From an uncultured Clostridia bacterium (GTDB lineage: Bacteria; Bacillota; Clostridia; Christensenellales; Aristaeellaceae), in contig CAKTXZ010000011.1 in NCBI GenBank assembly GCA_934632155.1, positions 1 to 64,000 on the forward strand: 64,000 nucleotides of DNA, read 5' to 3'. Of this stretch, positions 55,126 through 64,000 are shown piece after piece (positions within the stretch are counted from its first letter, which is position 1; the number at the start of each line of letters is the position of its first letter). Below the pieces are notes generated by a model. It ran no database searches. It saw only the letters and a program-made list of their open reading frames with translations, and had not been told where the DNA came from. Made by a program: the position numbers and the translations under genes.

Positions 55126-57662
55126 AAGCGATTCGACTGAAAACAGAGCATCTAATAAACCCCATCGGCGTTGATTTTACCGCGCCCCGCCTATTTTGGA
55201 ACTGTGAGGGCGGCAAAAAGCAGACGGCCTATCAAATCATCGCCGAGAATGACGCCGGGATGATCCTCTGGGACAGCGCCAGGGTGGAAAGCGCCGGCAT
55301 GTGCGTAAAATGGGGCGGCGCTCCCGTGCCGCCGAAAACGAAGGTACTCTGGAACGTGCGGCTCTGGGACGAGACCGATACCTCCGGCGATTGGAGCGAA
55401 GCGTGCTTCGAGACCGGCATCAACACATGGAGCGCCAAGTGGATCACCGGCGATTATCCGGTCAACAAGAAAGTACGTTATCCCGTGGACTGCTTCCGCA
55501 AGGCTTTTCACGCCGCCGATGTGAAAAAGGCGCGGCTGTACATCACCGCCTGCGGCCTGTACGAGGCAAAGCTGAACGGGCAGCGCATCGGTGATTTCGT
55601 TCGCGCCCCCGGCATTACCGACTACCGCAAGCGCGTGCAGGTTCAGACCTACGACGTGACCGACCTGCTGCAAAACGGCGAAAACGCCCTGACGGTGCAG
55701 CTGGCCGACGGCTGGTATCGCGGCTCCTGTGGCGCGTGGGGCATCCGCAACCAGTACGGCACGGAGACAAAGCTGCTCTCTCAGCTGGAAATCACCCGCG
55801 CCGACGGCAGCGTGCAGACCATCGTCACCGACGAGAGCTGGGAGTGGTCCAACGACGGCCCTATTCGCTTTGCCGACAACAAGGACGGCGAGATCGTGGA
55901 CGCACAGAAAGAACCGTCCTATTCCGGCAGGGCAAAGGTCACGAGCCACCCCGTCGCACCCTCGGCCTCCAACAATGTCCCGGTCACGGAGCATGAGCGG
56001 CTGAAAGCAAAGCTGATTACCACCCCCTGCGGCAAGACCGTACTGGACTTCGGGCAGAACATCGCGGGCTATGCGGAATTTGCCGTCAACGCTCACGCCG
56101 GGCAGAAGATCAAACTTCGCTTCGGCGAGCTGCTGGACGCAGACGGTGAGTTCACGCAGAAAAACATCCAGCTTTCTCGCAAGGATTTCATCACTCCCCG
56201 CCAAGAGGTCGTTTACACCTGTAAGGAGGGCGAAAACCGCTACAAGACAACTTTCGCCATCTTCGGCTTTCAGTATGTGCTGGTGGAGACGGACATTCCC
56301 TTTGCTGTCGAGAACTTTACCGCCATTGCGGTTTATTCCGACATGGCGCGCACGGGCTTTTTTGAAAGCTCCAACGCGCTCCTTGACAAATTCGTGGAAA
56401 ACACCGTCTGGAGCGCCAAGAACAACCACGCCGACCTGCCCACCGATTGCCCCACGCGCGAGCGGCACGGCTGGAGCGGCGACGCGCAGATCTTCTGCCC
56501 AACGGCCAGCTATCTGTTCGACTATCTGCCCTTTGCCGAGAAGTATCTGAACGACCTGTACGACTGGCAGAAGAAGAGCGGATGCCTTCCGCAGATCGCG
56601 CCGGAGGGCGGCACGGACTTTTATATGCGCGCCATGAACGGCTCGGTCGGCTGGGCGGACGCGGGCGTGCTGATGCCCTATGTCCTGTGGAAACGGTACG
56701 GCGACACGGAGGTGCCGAAAAAATATCTGCCCGGCATGCGGCGCTACGCGAGGTTCATGCAGAGGCGCTGCGGCAAATGGTACCCAACCGCCAGACGCAC
56801 CGGCCTGCGCGGCGGGGACAAAAAGTATCTTTCCAACTATGGTCAGGCCTACGGCGAGTGGGCGGAGCCGGAGAGCGTCCACCATATGACCTGGAAGGAC
56901 TGCGCCGTGCCCCATCCGGAGGTGGCCACCGCCTACACCGCCCATGTGATGGACTGCATGGCCGAGATGGAATCGGCGCTGGGCAATGAGGCGGAAGCAA
57001 GCGCCTATCGGGAGTTTGCCGCCGGCTGCCGCAGAAGCTATCAGGCGCTGCGCCGCACCGCCGCCTATTCGCTGGACACCGACCGTCAGGCGCAGCTGGT
57101 GCGTCCGCTGGCGTTCAATCTGCTGGATGAAAAGCAGGCGGCGTATGCGCAAAAGCGGCTGCTGACCGCACTGGAGCATTTCGGCTGGCGCGTCGGCACG
57201 GGCTTTCTGTCCACGCCGCTGATTTTGGGTGTGCTGACGGATATTGACTTGGAATCAGCCTACCGGCTGCTGGAAAATGAAGAGATTCCCGGTTGGCTGA
57301 GTATGCCGAAAAACGGTGCTACGACCATTTGGGAGGCTTGGGAAGGACCGAACAGCAAAAGCGGCGGCATTGGGTCTTTGAACCACTACTCCAAGGGTGC
57401 TGTGGTGGCGTGGCTCTTTGACACGATGTGCGGTATCCGCGTGGACGGCGAAAATCATTTTGTGATTGCGCCGCATCCCGGCGGGCATTTCACCCGTGCC
57501 CAAGCTGCCTATGACAGCGTGTACGGCAGGGCGGAAAGCGGCTGGGAGAAAACGGAGAACGGCTGGTGCTACACCGTCACCGTTCCCGCTAACTGCACGG
57601 CGATGCTGTGCCTGCCGGGAAAAGAGCCGGTGACACTGGAGAGTGGAACGTATACCTTTTGA
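55122..57662 (+). CDS. Alpha-L-rhamnosidase, GH78
   Basis: This 846-residue glycoside hydrolase of family 78 releases terminal L-rhamnose. The N-terminal beta domains include FDFTAPRLFWNC-like residues and WSAKWITGDYPV. The carbohydrate-binding beta sandwich has ACGLYEAKLNGQRIGDFVRA. The (alpha/alpha)6 catalytic barrel (about residues 400-750) has LPTDCPTRERHGWSGDAQIF, where Asp and Glu are the likely catalytic residues, and TTIWEAWEGPNSKSGGIGSLN. No signal peptide is present, so it acts in the cytoplasm on imported substrate. Length and domain order are typical. Confidence 0.93.
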   Translation: MKAIRLKTEHLINPIGVDFTAPRLFWNCEGGKKQTAYQIIAENDAGMILWDSARVESAGMCVKWGGAPVPPKTKVLWNVRLWDETDTSGDWSEACFETGINTWSAKWITGDYPVNKKVRYPVDCFRKAFHAADVKKARLYITACGLYEAKLNGQRIGDFVRAPGITDYRKRVQVQTYDVTDLLQNGENALTVQLADGWYRGSCGAWGIRNQYGTETKLLSQLEITRADGSVQTIVTDESWEWSNDGPIRFADNKDGEIVDAQKEPSYSGRAKVTSHPVAPSASNNVPVTEHERLKAKLITTPCGKTVLDFGQNIAGYAEFAVNAHAGQKIKLRFGELLDADGEFTQKNIQLSRKDFITPRQEVVYTCKEGENRYKTTFAIFGFQYVLVETDIPFAVENFTAIAVYSDMARTGFFESSNALLDKFVENTVWSAKNNHADLPTDCPTRERHGWSGDAQIFCPTASYLFDYLPFAEKYLNDLYDWQKKSGCLPQIAPEGGTDFYMRAMNGSVGWADAGVLMPYVLWKRYGDTEVPKKYLPGMRRYARFMQRRCGKWYPTARRTGLRGGDKKYLSNYGQAYGEWAEPESVHHMTWKDCAVPHPEVATAYTAHVMDCMAEMESALGNEAEASAYREFAAGCRRSYQALRRTAAYSLDTDRQAQLVRPLAFNLLDEKQAAYAQKRLLTALEHFGWRVGTGFLSTPLILGVLTDIDLESAYRLLENEEIPGWLSMPKNGATTIWEAWEGPNSKSGGIGSLNHYSKGAVVAWLFDTMCGIRVDGENHFVIAPHPGGHFTRAQAAYDSVYGRAESGWEKTENGWCYTVTVPANCTAMLCLPGKEPVTLESGTYTF

Positions 57663-57671
57663 GGTGAAGCG

Positions 57672-59999
57672 ATGGATATTGAAAAAATCTTGCAGCAGAT
57701 GACACTGGAGGACAAAATTGCGCTTTGCTCTGGTGAAAACTTCTGGGAAACAAAGAAATACGAAAAAAACGGCATACCCTCCCTCTTCATGTGCGACGGC
57801 CCCCACGGCCTGCGAAAGCAGGAAAACGCGGCGGATATGCTGGGCGTGAACGAATCCAGAAAGGCCACCTGCTTTCCCGCCGAGGTGACCGCTGCCGGAA
57901 GCTGGAACCCGGAGCTGCTTGCCGAAATCGGCGCGGCCATCGGCGGGGAGGCCAGGGAGCAGGGCGTGGGGCTGGTGCTCGGCCCCGGCGTCAATCTCAA
58001 GCGCAACCCCCTCTGCGGGCGAAACTTTGAGTATTTCAGCGAGGACCCGTATCTGACGGGCAGGCTGGCGGCGGGATTTATCAGGGGTGCAGAAGCGCAG
58101 GGGATCGGCACCAGTCTCAAGCACTTCGCCGCAAATTCGCAGGAAAAAAGCCGGTTTAACTCCGACAGTGTGCTGGACGAGCGCACGCTGCGGGAGCTGT
58201 ACCTGACAGCCTTCGAAATCGCCGTCAAGGAGGGCAAGCCCTCCACGGTCATGTGCGCCTATCCGAAGCTGAACGGGGTACACTGTTCGGACAACAAGAG
58301 GCTGCTCACAGATATTCTCCGAACCGAATGGGGCTTCGATGGCATGGTGATCACCGACTGGGGCGCGATGAACGACCGCATCAAGGGCTTTTGGGCGGGC
58401 TGTGACCTGAACATGCCGGGCGGCAGCGACTACATGGAAAAGGATGTTTTCCAGGCGGTTAAGGACGGCACGCTGCCGGAAAGCTGCGTGGACGGCAGCG
58501 CCCGCCGGGTGCTGAAGCTGGTGTTCCGGGCAACGGAAACGCTGAGCAAAAAAGCAGCCTGCGATTACGAAGCCCATCACGCCCTTGCCAAACGTGCGGC
58601 AGCGGAAGGCGCTGTGCTGCTGAAAAACGAGGGCGGTATTCTGCCGCTGCAGCAGGATGCAAAAATCGCCGTCATTGGCGCGATGGCGAAGAACCTGCGC
58701 CATCAGGGGGCGGGCTCCAGCCACATCAACCCTGTCCGGCTGAGTCATCCGCTGGACTTCCTGCCGAACGCGGCCTATGCGCCCGGCTGCGACGAGCGGG
58801 GCGACACGACGGACGCGATGCTGGAAGAAGCAAGGAAGGCGGCGCAGCAGGCGGAGATCGCCGTGGTGTTCGCCGGCCTGCCCGACCATTGCGAGTCCGA
58901 GGGCTTTGACCGGGACGATATGAAAATGCCCGCAGGACAGCTGCGCATGATCGAAGCCGTGGTCAGCGCCAATCCCAACACGGTGGTGGTGCTGCTGTGC
59001 GGCAGCGCCGTGGAATGTCCGTGGGCGGACGAGGTGAAAGCCGTCCTCTATATGGGGCTGCCCGGTCAGGCAGGCGGCGAGGCCATTGCGGATCTGCTCT
59101 ATGGCCGTATTAACCCCAGCGGCAGGCTGGCGGAGAGCTGGCCGTTTACTTATGAGGATGTTCCGTCCTCCGAAGTTTATGGAAAAACCGCCGACGCTCT
59201 GTATCAGGAGGGCGTTTATGTGGGCTATCGGTACTATGACAAGGCGGGCGTGCCTGTCCGCTGGCCGTTCGGATTCGGCCTGAGCTATACGGAATTCGTC
59301 TATTCCGATCTGACGGTATCCGGCGACACCGTCTCCGTCACCGTAAAAAATACCGGCGCTTTCGCCGGTGCGGAGGTGGCGCAACTCTACATGGAAGCAC
59401 CGCAGGGCGGCCTGCACCGCCCGCCGCGGGAGCTGAAGGGCTTCCGAAAGGTATTCCTGCAGCCGGGCGAAGCCCAAACCGTCACCTTCCCTTTGACTGA
59501 CCGCAGCTTTGCCGTCTGGCAGGACGGGTGGAGGATTCCCGGCGGAACCTACACCGTCTGCGTCGGCGGTCTGACCGCTTCCATTGAGAAGCAGGGTGAA
59601 ATGCTACCCATCCCGGCATGGCAAGGCGGCAGCTGGTACGAGCGCTGCACCGGCAAGCCGAATCAGGCCGATTGGGAAGCGATGCTGGGACATAGCTACA
59701 CGCCGCCGGTTCTGAAAAAAGGCGCGTTCACCATGGACAACACCGTTATGGAAATGAAGGATTACAGTCTCATTATGAAGATCATGTTCAAAGCGGTGGA
59801 GGCGACCGTTGCCAAGGGCTACGGCGGCAAAAAGGACTATGAAAATCCGAATTTCCGGATGCAGATGGCTTCCTCTGCCGGAGCGCCGATCCGCAGCATG
59901 ATGATCTCCGGCGGCATGAAGGGCGGCGTGCTGCCCGGCATGCTGGAAATAGCCAACGGGCACTTCTTCCGGGGCATCCGGAAAATGATCAAGGGGTGA
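57672..59999 (+). CDS. Beta-glucosidase-like enzyme, GH3
   Basis: This 775-residue GH3 enzyme has an N-terminal barrel with the nucleophile Asp in MVITDWGAMND (about residue 230) and substrate-binding DGPHGLR and SLKHFAANSQE. The alpha/beta sandwich domain is at about 310-510 (AVIGAMAKNLRHQGAGSSHI). An FnIII-like domain at about 545-620 ends LKGFRKVFLQPGEAQTVTF. The C-terminal 130 residues are an extension seen in some Bacillota GH3. It should remove terminal beta-glucose once rhamnose is gone, although related specificities (xylose) exist. There is no signal peptide. Confidence 0.9.
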   Translation: MDIEKILQQMTLEDKIALCSGENFWETKKYEKNGIPSLFMCDGPHGLRKQENAADMLGVNESRKATCFPAEVTAAGSWNPELLAEIGAAIGGEAREQGVGLVLGPGVNLKRNPLCGRNFEYFSEDPYLTGRLAAGFIRGAEAQGIGTSLKHFAANSQEKSRFNSDSVLDERTLRELYLTAFEIAVKEGKPSTVMCAYPKLNGVHCSDNKRLLTDILRTEWGFDGMVITDWGAMNDRIKGFWAGCDLNMPGGSDYMEKDVFQAVKDGTLPESCVDGSARRVLKLVFRATETLSKKAACDYEAHHALAKRAAAEGAVLLKNEGGILPLQQDAKIAVIGAMAKNLRHQGAGSSHINPVRLSHPLDFLPNAAYAPGCDERGDTTDAMLEEARKAAQQAEIAVVFAGLPDHCESEGFDRDDMKMPAGQLRMIEAVVSANPNTVVVLLCGSAVECPWADEVKAVLYMGLPGQAGGEAIADLLYGRINPSGRLAESWPFTYEDVPSSEVYGKTADALYQEGVYVGYRYYDKAGVPVRWPFGFGLSYTEFVYSDLTVSGDTVSVTVKNTGAFAGAEVAQLYMEAPQGGLHRPPRELKGFRKVFLQPGEAQTVTFPLTDRSFAVWQDGWRIPGGTYTVCVGGLTASIEKQGEMLPIPAWQGGSWYERCTGKPNQADWEAMLGHSYTPPVLKKGAFTMDNTVMEMKDYSLIMKIMFKAVEATVAKGYGGKKDYENPNFRMQMASSAGAPIRSMMISGGMKGGVLPGMLEIANGHFFRGIRKMIKG

Positions 60000-60005
60000 G
60001 CAGGT

Positions 60006-60670
60006 GTGCCGAGTCTATATGCCCATATGATGAATTTGGTGTTTCGCTGTATGCCGCAGGACAAGCCGGGGCAGCCCCACGACTATGCGGCGGAGCGAAA
60101 ACGAAATGACAGAAGGCCCCCAAGACCGCCCAAGGGTGTGACAGTCCGGCCTGGCGAATTGGATGGGCTGTCGGCGGAGTTCATTCAAAAAAGCGGCAAT
60201 CAAAAGGGAACGATTTGGTACTGTCCTTGGCGCTATTGCTGAAGGAAAAGGAGCTTCCTCAGCCACGGGCATTGGTAGCGCTCCCCCCCTGTGTGACGCA
60301 GGCTGACCAGCTCCCGTCCTACACCGAAAATGCAGCTACAGACTATATGCTCCGTACTTCTGTAATGGAGGGCAAAATCAAGGTCGTGTTTGGCGAGAGA
60401 GCCAATGATTTGGAATATCTGCGTCAGCCGACCATCTCACCGCTGTACGGTGATTTCAGCGGACTTCCGCCGGTGTTCTTTTCAGTCTCCGACACAGAGG
60501 TGCTGCTGGATGATTCCAGGGTGCTGTATGAAAAGCTGAAAAAGCAGGGACATCAAACGGCGCTGGACGTCCGTCACGGCGTCTGCCACGCCTTTCAGGT
60601 ATTTACAGCCATGCCGGAGGCAAAACGGGCGCTTGCTGTAGTTTTTCGCACATTGGAGGAATGGGCATGA
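60006..60670 (+). pseudogene. Alpha/beta hydrolase (esterase) with internal deletion
   Basis: Two fragments in different frames resemble the ends of one Aes-type esterase. The 5' part (60006-60242) reads MPSLYAHMMNLVFRCMPQ and stops at CPWRYC. The 3' part continues in another frame from about 60215 (LVLSLALLLKEKELPQPRAL), with SDTEVLLDDS and the catalytic His in GVCHAFQVF. The oxyanion-hole HGG and nucleophile GDSAGG motifs, which should lie between, are missing. Around 100 residues have been lost together with a frameshift. The protein cannot be an active esterase. Confidence 0.8.
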
Positions 60671-61512
60671 AGAAATGGATGAAAGCAGTTCTCATTGGCG
60701 CAGGGGCGTTTGCGGTGGTTGCCGGAATTGCGGCGATCGTCTGCATTGCGCACTATGTGGGCTTTCCCGAGCCTGCCGGTCCGGAAAAGACAGGCTGCCG
60801 AACGGAGACTCTCTGCGTGGAATATGACGTCATCAGCCTGTACGGAAAGGCGCTGATCCCGGACGGGGACGGGCCGTTTCCCACTGTCATCTATACCCAC
60901 GGCGCGGAGAGTGATGATAAGGCGGATATGACCACGCTGAAAGGCCTTGCCATGAGCGGCGTCGCCTGCTACACCTTCGATTTCTACGGCTGGACAGATC
61001 GCAGCACCGGGCCGCAGGGCGTGCATTGGTTCCATGACGTTCCCGGAGGCGTTGACGATTCCTATGAGAAAAAGGTCTTGCGGCAGGTGGAGGATTTGAA
61101 CGCCGTCATCGAAGCGGCAAAGGGTTGGGCTTTCATGGATACATCTCGGCTTTACCTTGCAGGCAGCTCCATGGGCGGTGCGACGGTGGCGACTGCCGCT
61201 GTGACCCACAGCGATGACATTCGCGGCATTGTGCTGGAGTATCCTGCCATCAATCTGAACCCGGAGGCCATGGTGAGCGGCACGCCCTTGGACGTCAACG
61301 GCTACACGGGGCCGGTTTTGATCTTGCAGGGTACGAAGGATGTGATCGTCCCCATGGAGATGTCCCAAAACCTGACTGCCCACTACAATACCCTCCGGGA
61401 CGACCATGCAGAGCTGGTTATTTATGAGGGGCAGCCCCATGTTTTCACCGGAAAGTACAAGGTGCTGGCTGCGAAGGAAATCTACCGCTTTCTTGAGGAA
61501 ACCGCATCATGA
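60667..61512 (+). CDS. Membrane-anchored alpha/beta hydrolase
   Basis: This 281-residue protein has one N-terminal transmembrane or signal-anchor helix (about residues 8-30, AVLIGAGAFAVVAGIAAIVC) and an alpha/beta-hydrolase domain. The oxyanion region is TVIYTHGAESDD. The nucleophile Ser is in LAGSSMGGATVATAA (about 166), the Asp in ILQGTKDVIVPMEMS and the His in EGQPHVFTG. It could be an esterase that removes acyl groups from imported glycosides. The ATG at 60667 has GGAGGA 6 nt upstream and forms an ATGA overlap with the broken esterase. Confidence 0.85.
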   Translation: MKKWMKAVLIGAGAFAVVAGIAAIVCIAHYVGFPEPAGPEKTGCRTETLCVEYDVISLYGKALIPDGDGPFPTVIYTHGAESDDKADMTTLKGLAMSGVACYTFDFYGWTDRSTGPQGVHWFHDVPGGVDDSYEKKVLRQVEDLNAVIEAAKGWAFMDTSRLYLAGSSMGGATVATAAVTHSDDIRGIVLEYPAINLNPEAMVSGTPLDVNGYTGPVLILQGTKDVIVPMEMSQNLTAHYNTLRDDHAELVIYEGQPHVFTGKYKVLAAKEIYRFLEETAS

Positions 61513-62969
61513 AGCATACTGCCTGTAATCCCGTTCTCCCCATTTCCGTCTGCATGGCAGACGGAGAGCCCCATGTATATGGCGAACGGGTCTATCTCTT
61601 CGGCTCCCACGATACGCCCGGCGGCGAGAGCTTCTGCCTGGAGGACTATGAATTTTTCTCCGCGCCGCTGGATGACCTGTCCCACTGGACGAGCAGGGGG
61701 ACAAATTACTCCGCCAAGCAGGATCCATTGTTCGGTGAAAATGCCCGGTATCTCTATGCCCCGGACGTGGTGCGCGGCAATGACGGACGGTACTATCTTT
61801 ATTACTGTCTGGCAGGCTGGAAGGGCAAGGGCGGCTAATCCCATCCCATCAGCGTGGCGGTCTGCGACAGTCCGGACGGAAAATATGATTACTACGGCGT
61901 GGTGCAAAACCCGGGCGGCACGCCCTATCAGGGCTTCGTGTGCTTTGACCCGGCGGTAATGAACGACAACGGTGTGATTCGTCTGTATTTTGGAACCGGC
62001 CCGTTCCGAGGCATGGCGGTAAAGCCATGGAATGCATTTGCGCTGTCCAAGGTATACGCAGGAGTATTTGATAAACCCGCAAAAGCTTTTTTGCAAAAGC
62101 CCAGTCCCTTGGGGGCCAATGCTGCTGTACTGTGCGACGATATGCTGACGCTGAAGGAACCGCCCAAACGCATTGCGGACACGCCGGATTTCAAAGCTCA
62201 CGCCTTCTTTGAGGGCAGCAGCATCCGGAAGATCGGACAGACTTACTACTTTGTTTACTCCTCTCAGAAAAACCACGAGCTGTGCTATGCCACATCAGGT
62301 TTCCCGGACAGAGATTTTCGCTATCGAGGGACGCTGGTGAGCAACGGGGACGTGGGCTATGACGGGAGGCGAGAGCGGAAACGCTGCAACGCCACCGGTA
62401 CGACCCACGGCGGCATAGAGCAAATCGGCGGCAAATGGTATGCTTTTTACCATCGGCTGACCCACGGCAGCGACTATTCCCGCCAGATGTGCGCCGAACC
62501 GCTGACCATCCGGCCGGACGGCTCCATTGCACAAGTTGAGATGACTTCCTGCGGTCTGAATGACGGTGATTTGCCCGGCATGGGCGAATACCCGGCAGTA
62601 ATCTGCTGTAATCTGACCAACGGAAAAATGCCGCACATTGCCAACCAAATCCGCAAGAACATCCCCGTCATTGCCAACTCCGATATGGAATGGTATGTTG
62701 GAAATGCGGCAAGGGGAACGCAGATCGGGTACAAATATTTCTCCATTCAGGACGATACCGTACTGCGTGTGACCGCAAGAGGTAAAGGGTGGATTCACAT
62801 TAAAATCAATGGCAGAAGCGTTGGAAGCATGGCCTTCCGTTCTGAAAAATGGGCGGCTGCATCGCTGACGATTCCCCAAAGCCATCCCCATGCCGCGCTC
62901 TGGCTGACGGTAACGGAGGGCAACTTGGATATCCTGTCGCTGTATTTTTCTCTGGAGGCGAATGAATGA
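61509..62969 (+). pseudogene. GH43-type glycoside hydrolase with in-frame stop
   Basis: One continuous reading frame encodes a five-bladed-propeller GH43-like protein of about 486 residues, but codon 110 is TAA (61836-61838). Before it: MADGEPHVYGERVYLFGSHD with the catalytic-base Asp region, then YAPDVVRGNDGRYYLYYCLA. After it: HPISVAVCDSPDGKYDYYGV, FFEGSSIRKIGQTYYFVYSS and GGIEQIGGKWYAFYHR. The residues around the stop (GG, stop, SHPISVAV) suggest a Tyr codon (TAC or TAT) changed to TAA. It starts in an ATGA overlap with the hydrolase. Alternatives are an assembly error or two separately started polypeptides; neither half would make a full propeller. Confidence 0.8.
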
Positions 62970-63835
62970 AATACTGCCTTGCAATCGATATGCCGGTCAG
63001 CTATCTGCAGGCGACCTGTCGGGGTCGGTATACCCTGCGGGAGAACTGCCTGACCAATGATCGAAAGGCACAGGTGGACTTGGCGGAGGAGATCAAGAAT
63101 GCCATGCCGGCGCATGGTCGCCCCATTCATACGGACGATCTGAAGCGCGCCCTCCATCACCTCCCGCCGGATCAGGTGGAGAAAGAGCCCCACATTCATC
63201 GGGGGTTCATCATGGTTGCCTTCCATGCGTACTTCCATGAATCCATGGCCGATCTGACGGCCGAAGAACCGGATCAGATTGCAGCCTTCATACTCTCCGG
63301 CCCGGTGATCACACCAAAGGGTCAGGGAATGAACATGATCGATGTTTTCGCCATGTACTGTAAGCGGCATGCGCCTTTCACGCTGGACGAGCTGACGGCT
63401 TTCGCAAAAGAGTGTGATTCGACCATCTATATGGACACGGCTCACAGGAATTGCCTGCGCATCAGCGAAGAAGAATTTGTGCCGAACGGGTCAGTGCGTT
63501 GGAGCATTCCTCATGTGGACGCCGCCATAGTGCTTCACTGTCCTGGGAAATATGTGTCACTGAAAAATATCCAGTACTTCGATGCTTTCCCCTTTGTGGG
63601 ATATCCATGGAACAGTTACCTGCTGGAGCAGTGTGTGGCCACGGTCAGTAAGGACTTCATGCTGATGCACTCCAGCTACGCTAGGAACACCACGTCCGGT
63701 GCGATTGTTCGCAGGAATGCCGGGTTTGAAAGCTTTGATGACGTGCTGGCGGATGTTCTGGCCAATGCGGCTGTATTCGCTCCTTGTGCGGATGGTTATA
63801 GCAGAGCCTGCATCCGCAATGTCCGCAGAAAATGA
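62966..63835 (+). CDS. Chimeric open reading frame: rhamnulokinase-like start joined to unrecognised sequence
   Basis: The first eight codons (MKYCLAID, 62966-62989), in an ATGA overlap with the GH43 gene, look like the start of a FGGY sugar kinase such as RhaB (usually MKYYLAIDIGASSG). From about 62990 the sequence is unlike any kinase: PDQVEKEPHIHRGFIMVAFH, then AIAAFI-like helices, RISEEEFVPNGSVRWSIPHV, YPWNSYLLEQCVATVSKDFM and SGAIVRRNAGFESFDDVLAD. This part looks like real protein of a type I do not recognise. The final residues after about 272 come from the reverse of a recombinase gene. So both ends of the frame are rearrangement junctions, and the protein is probably not functional as such. 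Confidence 0.5.
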   Translation: MKYCLAIDMPVSYLQATCRGRYTLRENCLTNDRKAQVDLAEEIKNAMPAHGRPIHTDDLKRALHHLPPDQVEKEPHIHRGFIMVAFHAYFHESMADLTAEEPDQIAAFILSGPVITPKGQGMNMIDVFAMYCKRHAPFTLDELTAFAKECDSTIYMDTAHRNCLRISEEEFVPNGSVRWSIPHVDAAIVLHCPGKYVSLKNIQYFDAFPFVGYPWNSYLLEQCVATVSKDFMLMHSSYARNTTSGAIVRRNAGFESFDDVLADVLANAAVFAPCADGYSRACIRNVRRK

Positions 63836-64000
63836 CGCCCGTCAGCAGGCTCCCGGTATCCGTTCGGAAAACCACAGGTTCGCTGTCGAAGTTCTTGGCC
63901 GATTTGGCTTTGACAGTCTGCTGGCATCTCATGAACAGATCATCATTGATGATCTTCAAATACTCGAGGGTTCCGACTCCGCGCCATGCATGCGGTAAAT
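63780..64000 (-). pseudogene. Serine recombinase fragment (zinc-ribbon region)
   Basis: On the minus strand the frame entering from the window edge reads LKIINDDLFMRCQQTVKAKS, then FRTDTGSLLTGVIFCGHCGC and RLCYNH. This is the recombinase and zinc-ribbon region of large serine recombinases. The similarity ends near 63780, where the reading frame continues into antisense of the preceding element gene. Only part of the zinc ribbon and none of the coiled coil remains. The N-terminal catalytic domain would lie beyond the window. Confidence 0.65.

Noticed and set aside
55191..59477. Two long minus-strand frames opposite GH78 and GH3
   Set aside because: Both are antisense to genes with clear family motifs and show no domain of their own.
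61836..61838. Recoding such as selenocysteine at the GH43 stop
   Set aside because: The codon is TAA, not TGA, and no recoding structure follows.

Overview
The window looks like a contig from a high-GC member of the Clostridia (Bacillota), possibly a gut lineage near Christensenellales or Oscillospirales; that placement is inference. The support is a set of Gram-positive housekeeping genes in recognisable arrangements: yerC-pcrA-ligA, zapA next to a U32 protease and mutS2, whiA beside murB, rbgA-rnhB-yraN-comM-dprA-topA-trmFO-hslV-hslU, and cmk-plsC. Consensus sigma-A promoters are easy to find and many genes are joined by ATGA stop/start overlaps.

Layout. Bases 1-74 are a pure C run, probably a sequencing or assembly artefact at a contig end. 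An ECF sigma factor and its presumed membrane anti-sigma factor follow (489-2050, +). From 2.1 to 18.9 kb almost everything is on the minus strand: a HAD phosphatase, RluA-type pseudouridine synthase, an unrecognised protein, LigA, PcrA, YerC, IspE, a two-component pair, MutS2, a U32 peptidase, ZapA and a cyclophilin. From 19.1 to 28.7 kb genes run on the plus strand: a membrane protein, RsuA-family synthase, YbxB/RsmC-like methyltransferase, MalY/PatB lyase, PepV, a 3-methyladenine glycosylase, ManA, MurB, WhiA and an unusual HPr-like/AadA-like fusion. From 28.8 to 48.6 kb the minus strand carries CapA, the metNIQ methionine importer with a long leader, PlsC, Cmk and the long hslU-to-rbgA operon, which includes a 1380-residue double glycosyltransferase. 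A GDP-mannose-pyrophosphorylase-like gene (+), a 6S RNA and a tRNA-Ser(GGA) follow.

Downstream of the tRNA is an accessory carbohydrate locus: a divergent AraC regulator, GPH-family sugar symporter, GH78 alpha-L-rhamnosidase, GH3 beta-glucosidase, a deleted esterase, an alpha/beta hydrolase and a GH43-type protein interrupted by an in-frame stop. It ends in what looks like the first eight codons of a rhamnulokinase fused to foreign sequence, followed by a serine-recombinase fragment at the window edge. The locus probably handled rhamnose-containing glucosides and is decaying or rearranged.

The most interesting regulatory signal is upstream of metN. A perfect TTGACA-17-TATAAT promoter with a 21-bp palindrome in its core drives a leader that encodes a 24-residue peptide with four Met and four Cys codons. 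The leader then shows mutually exclusive hairpins ending in an intrinsic terminator. This is the architecture of ribosome-mediated attenuation, where S-box or T-box control is the norm for Bacillota methionine genes.
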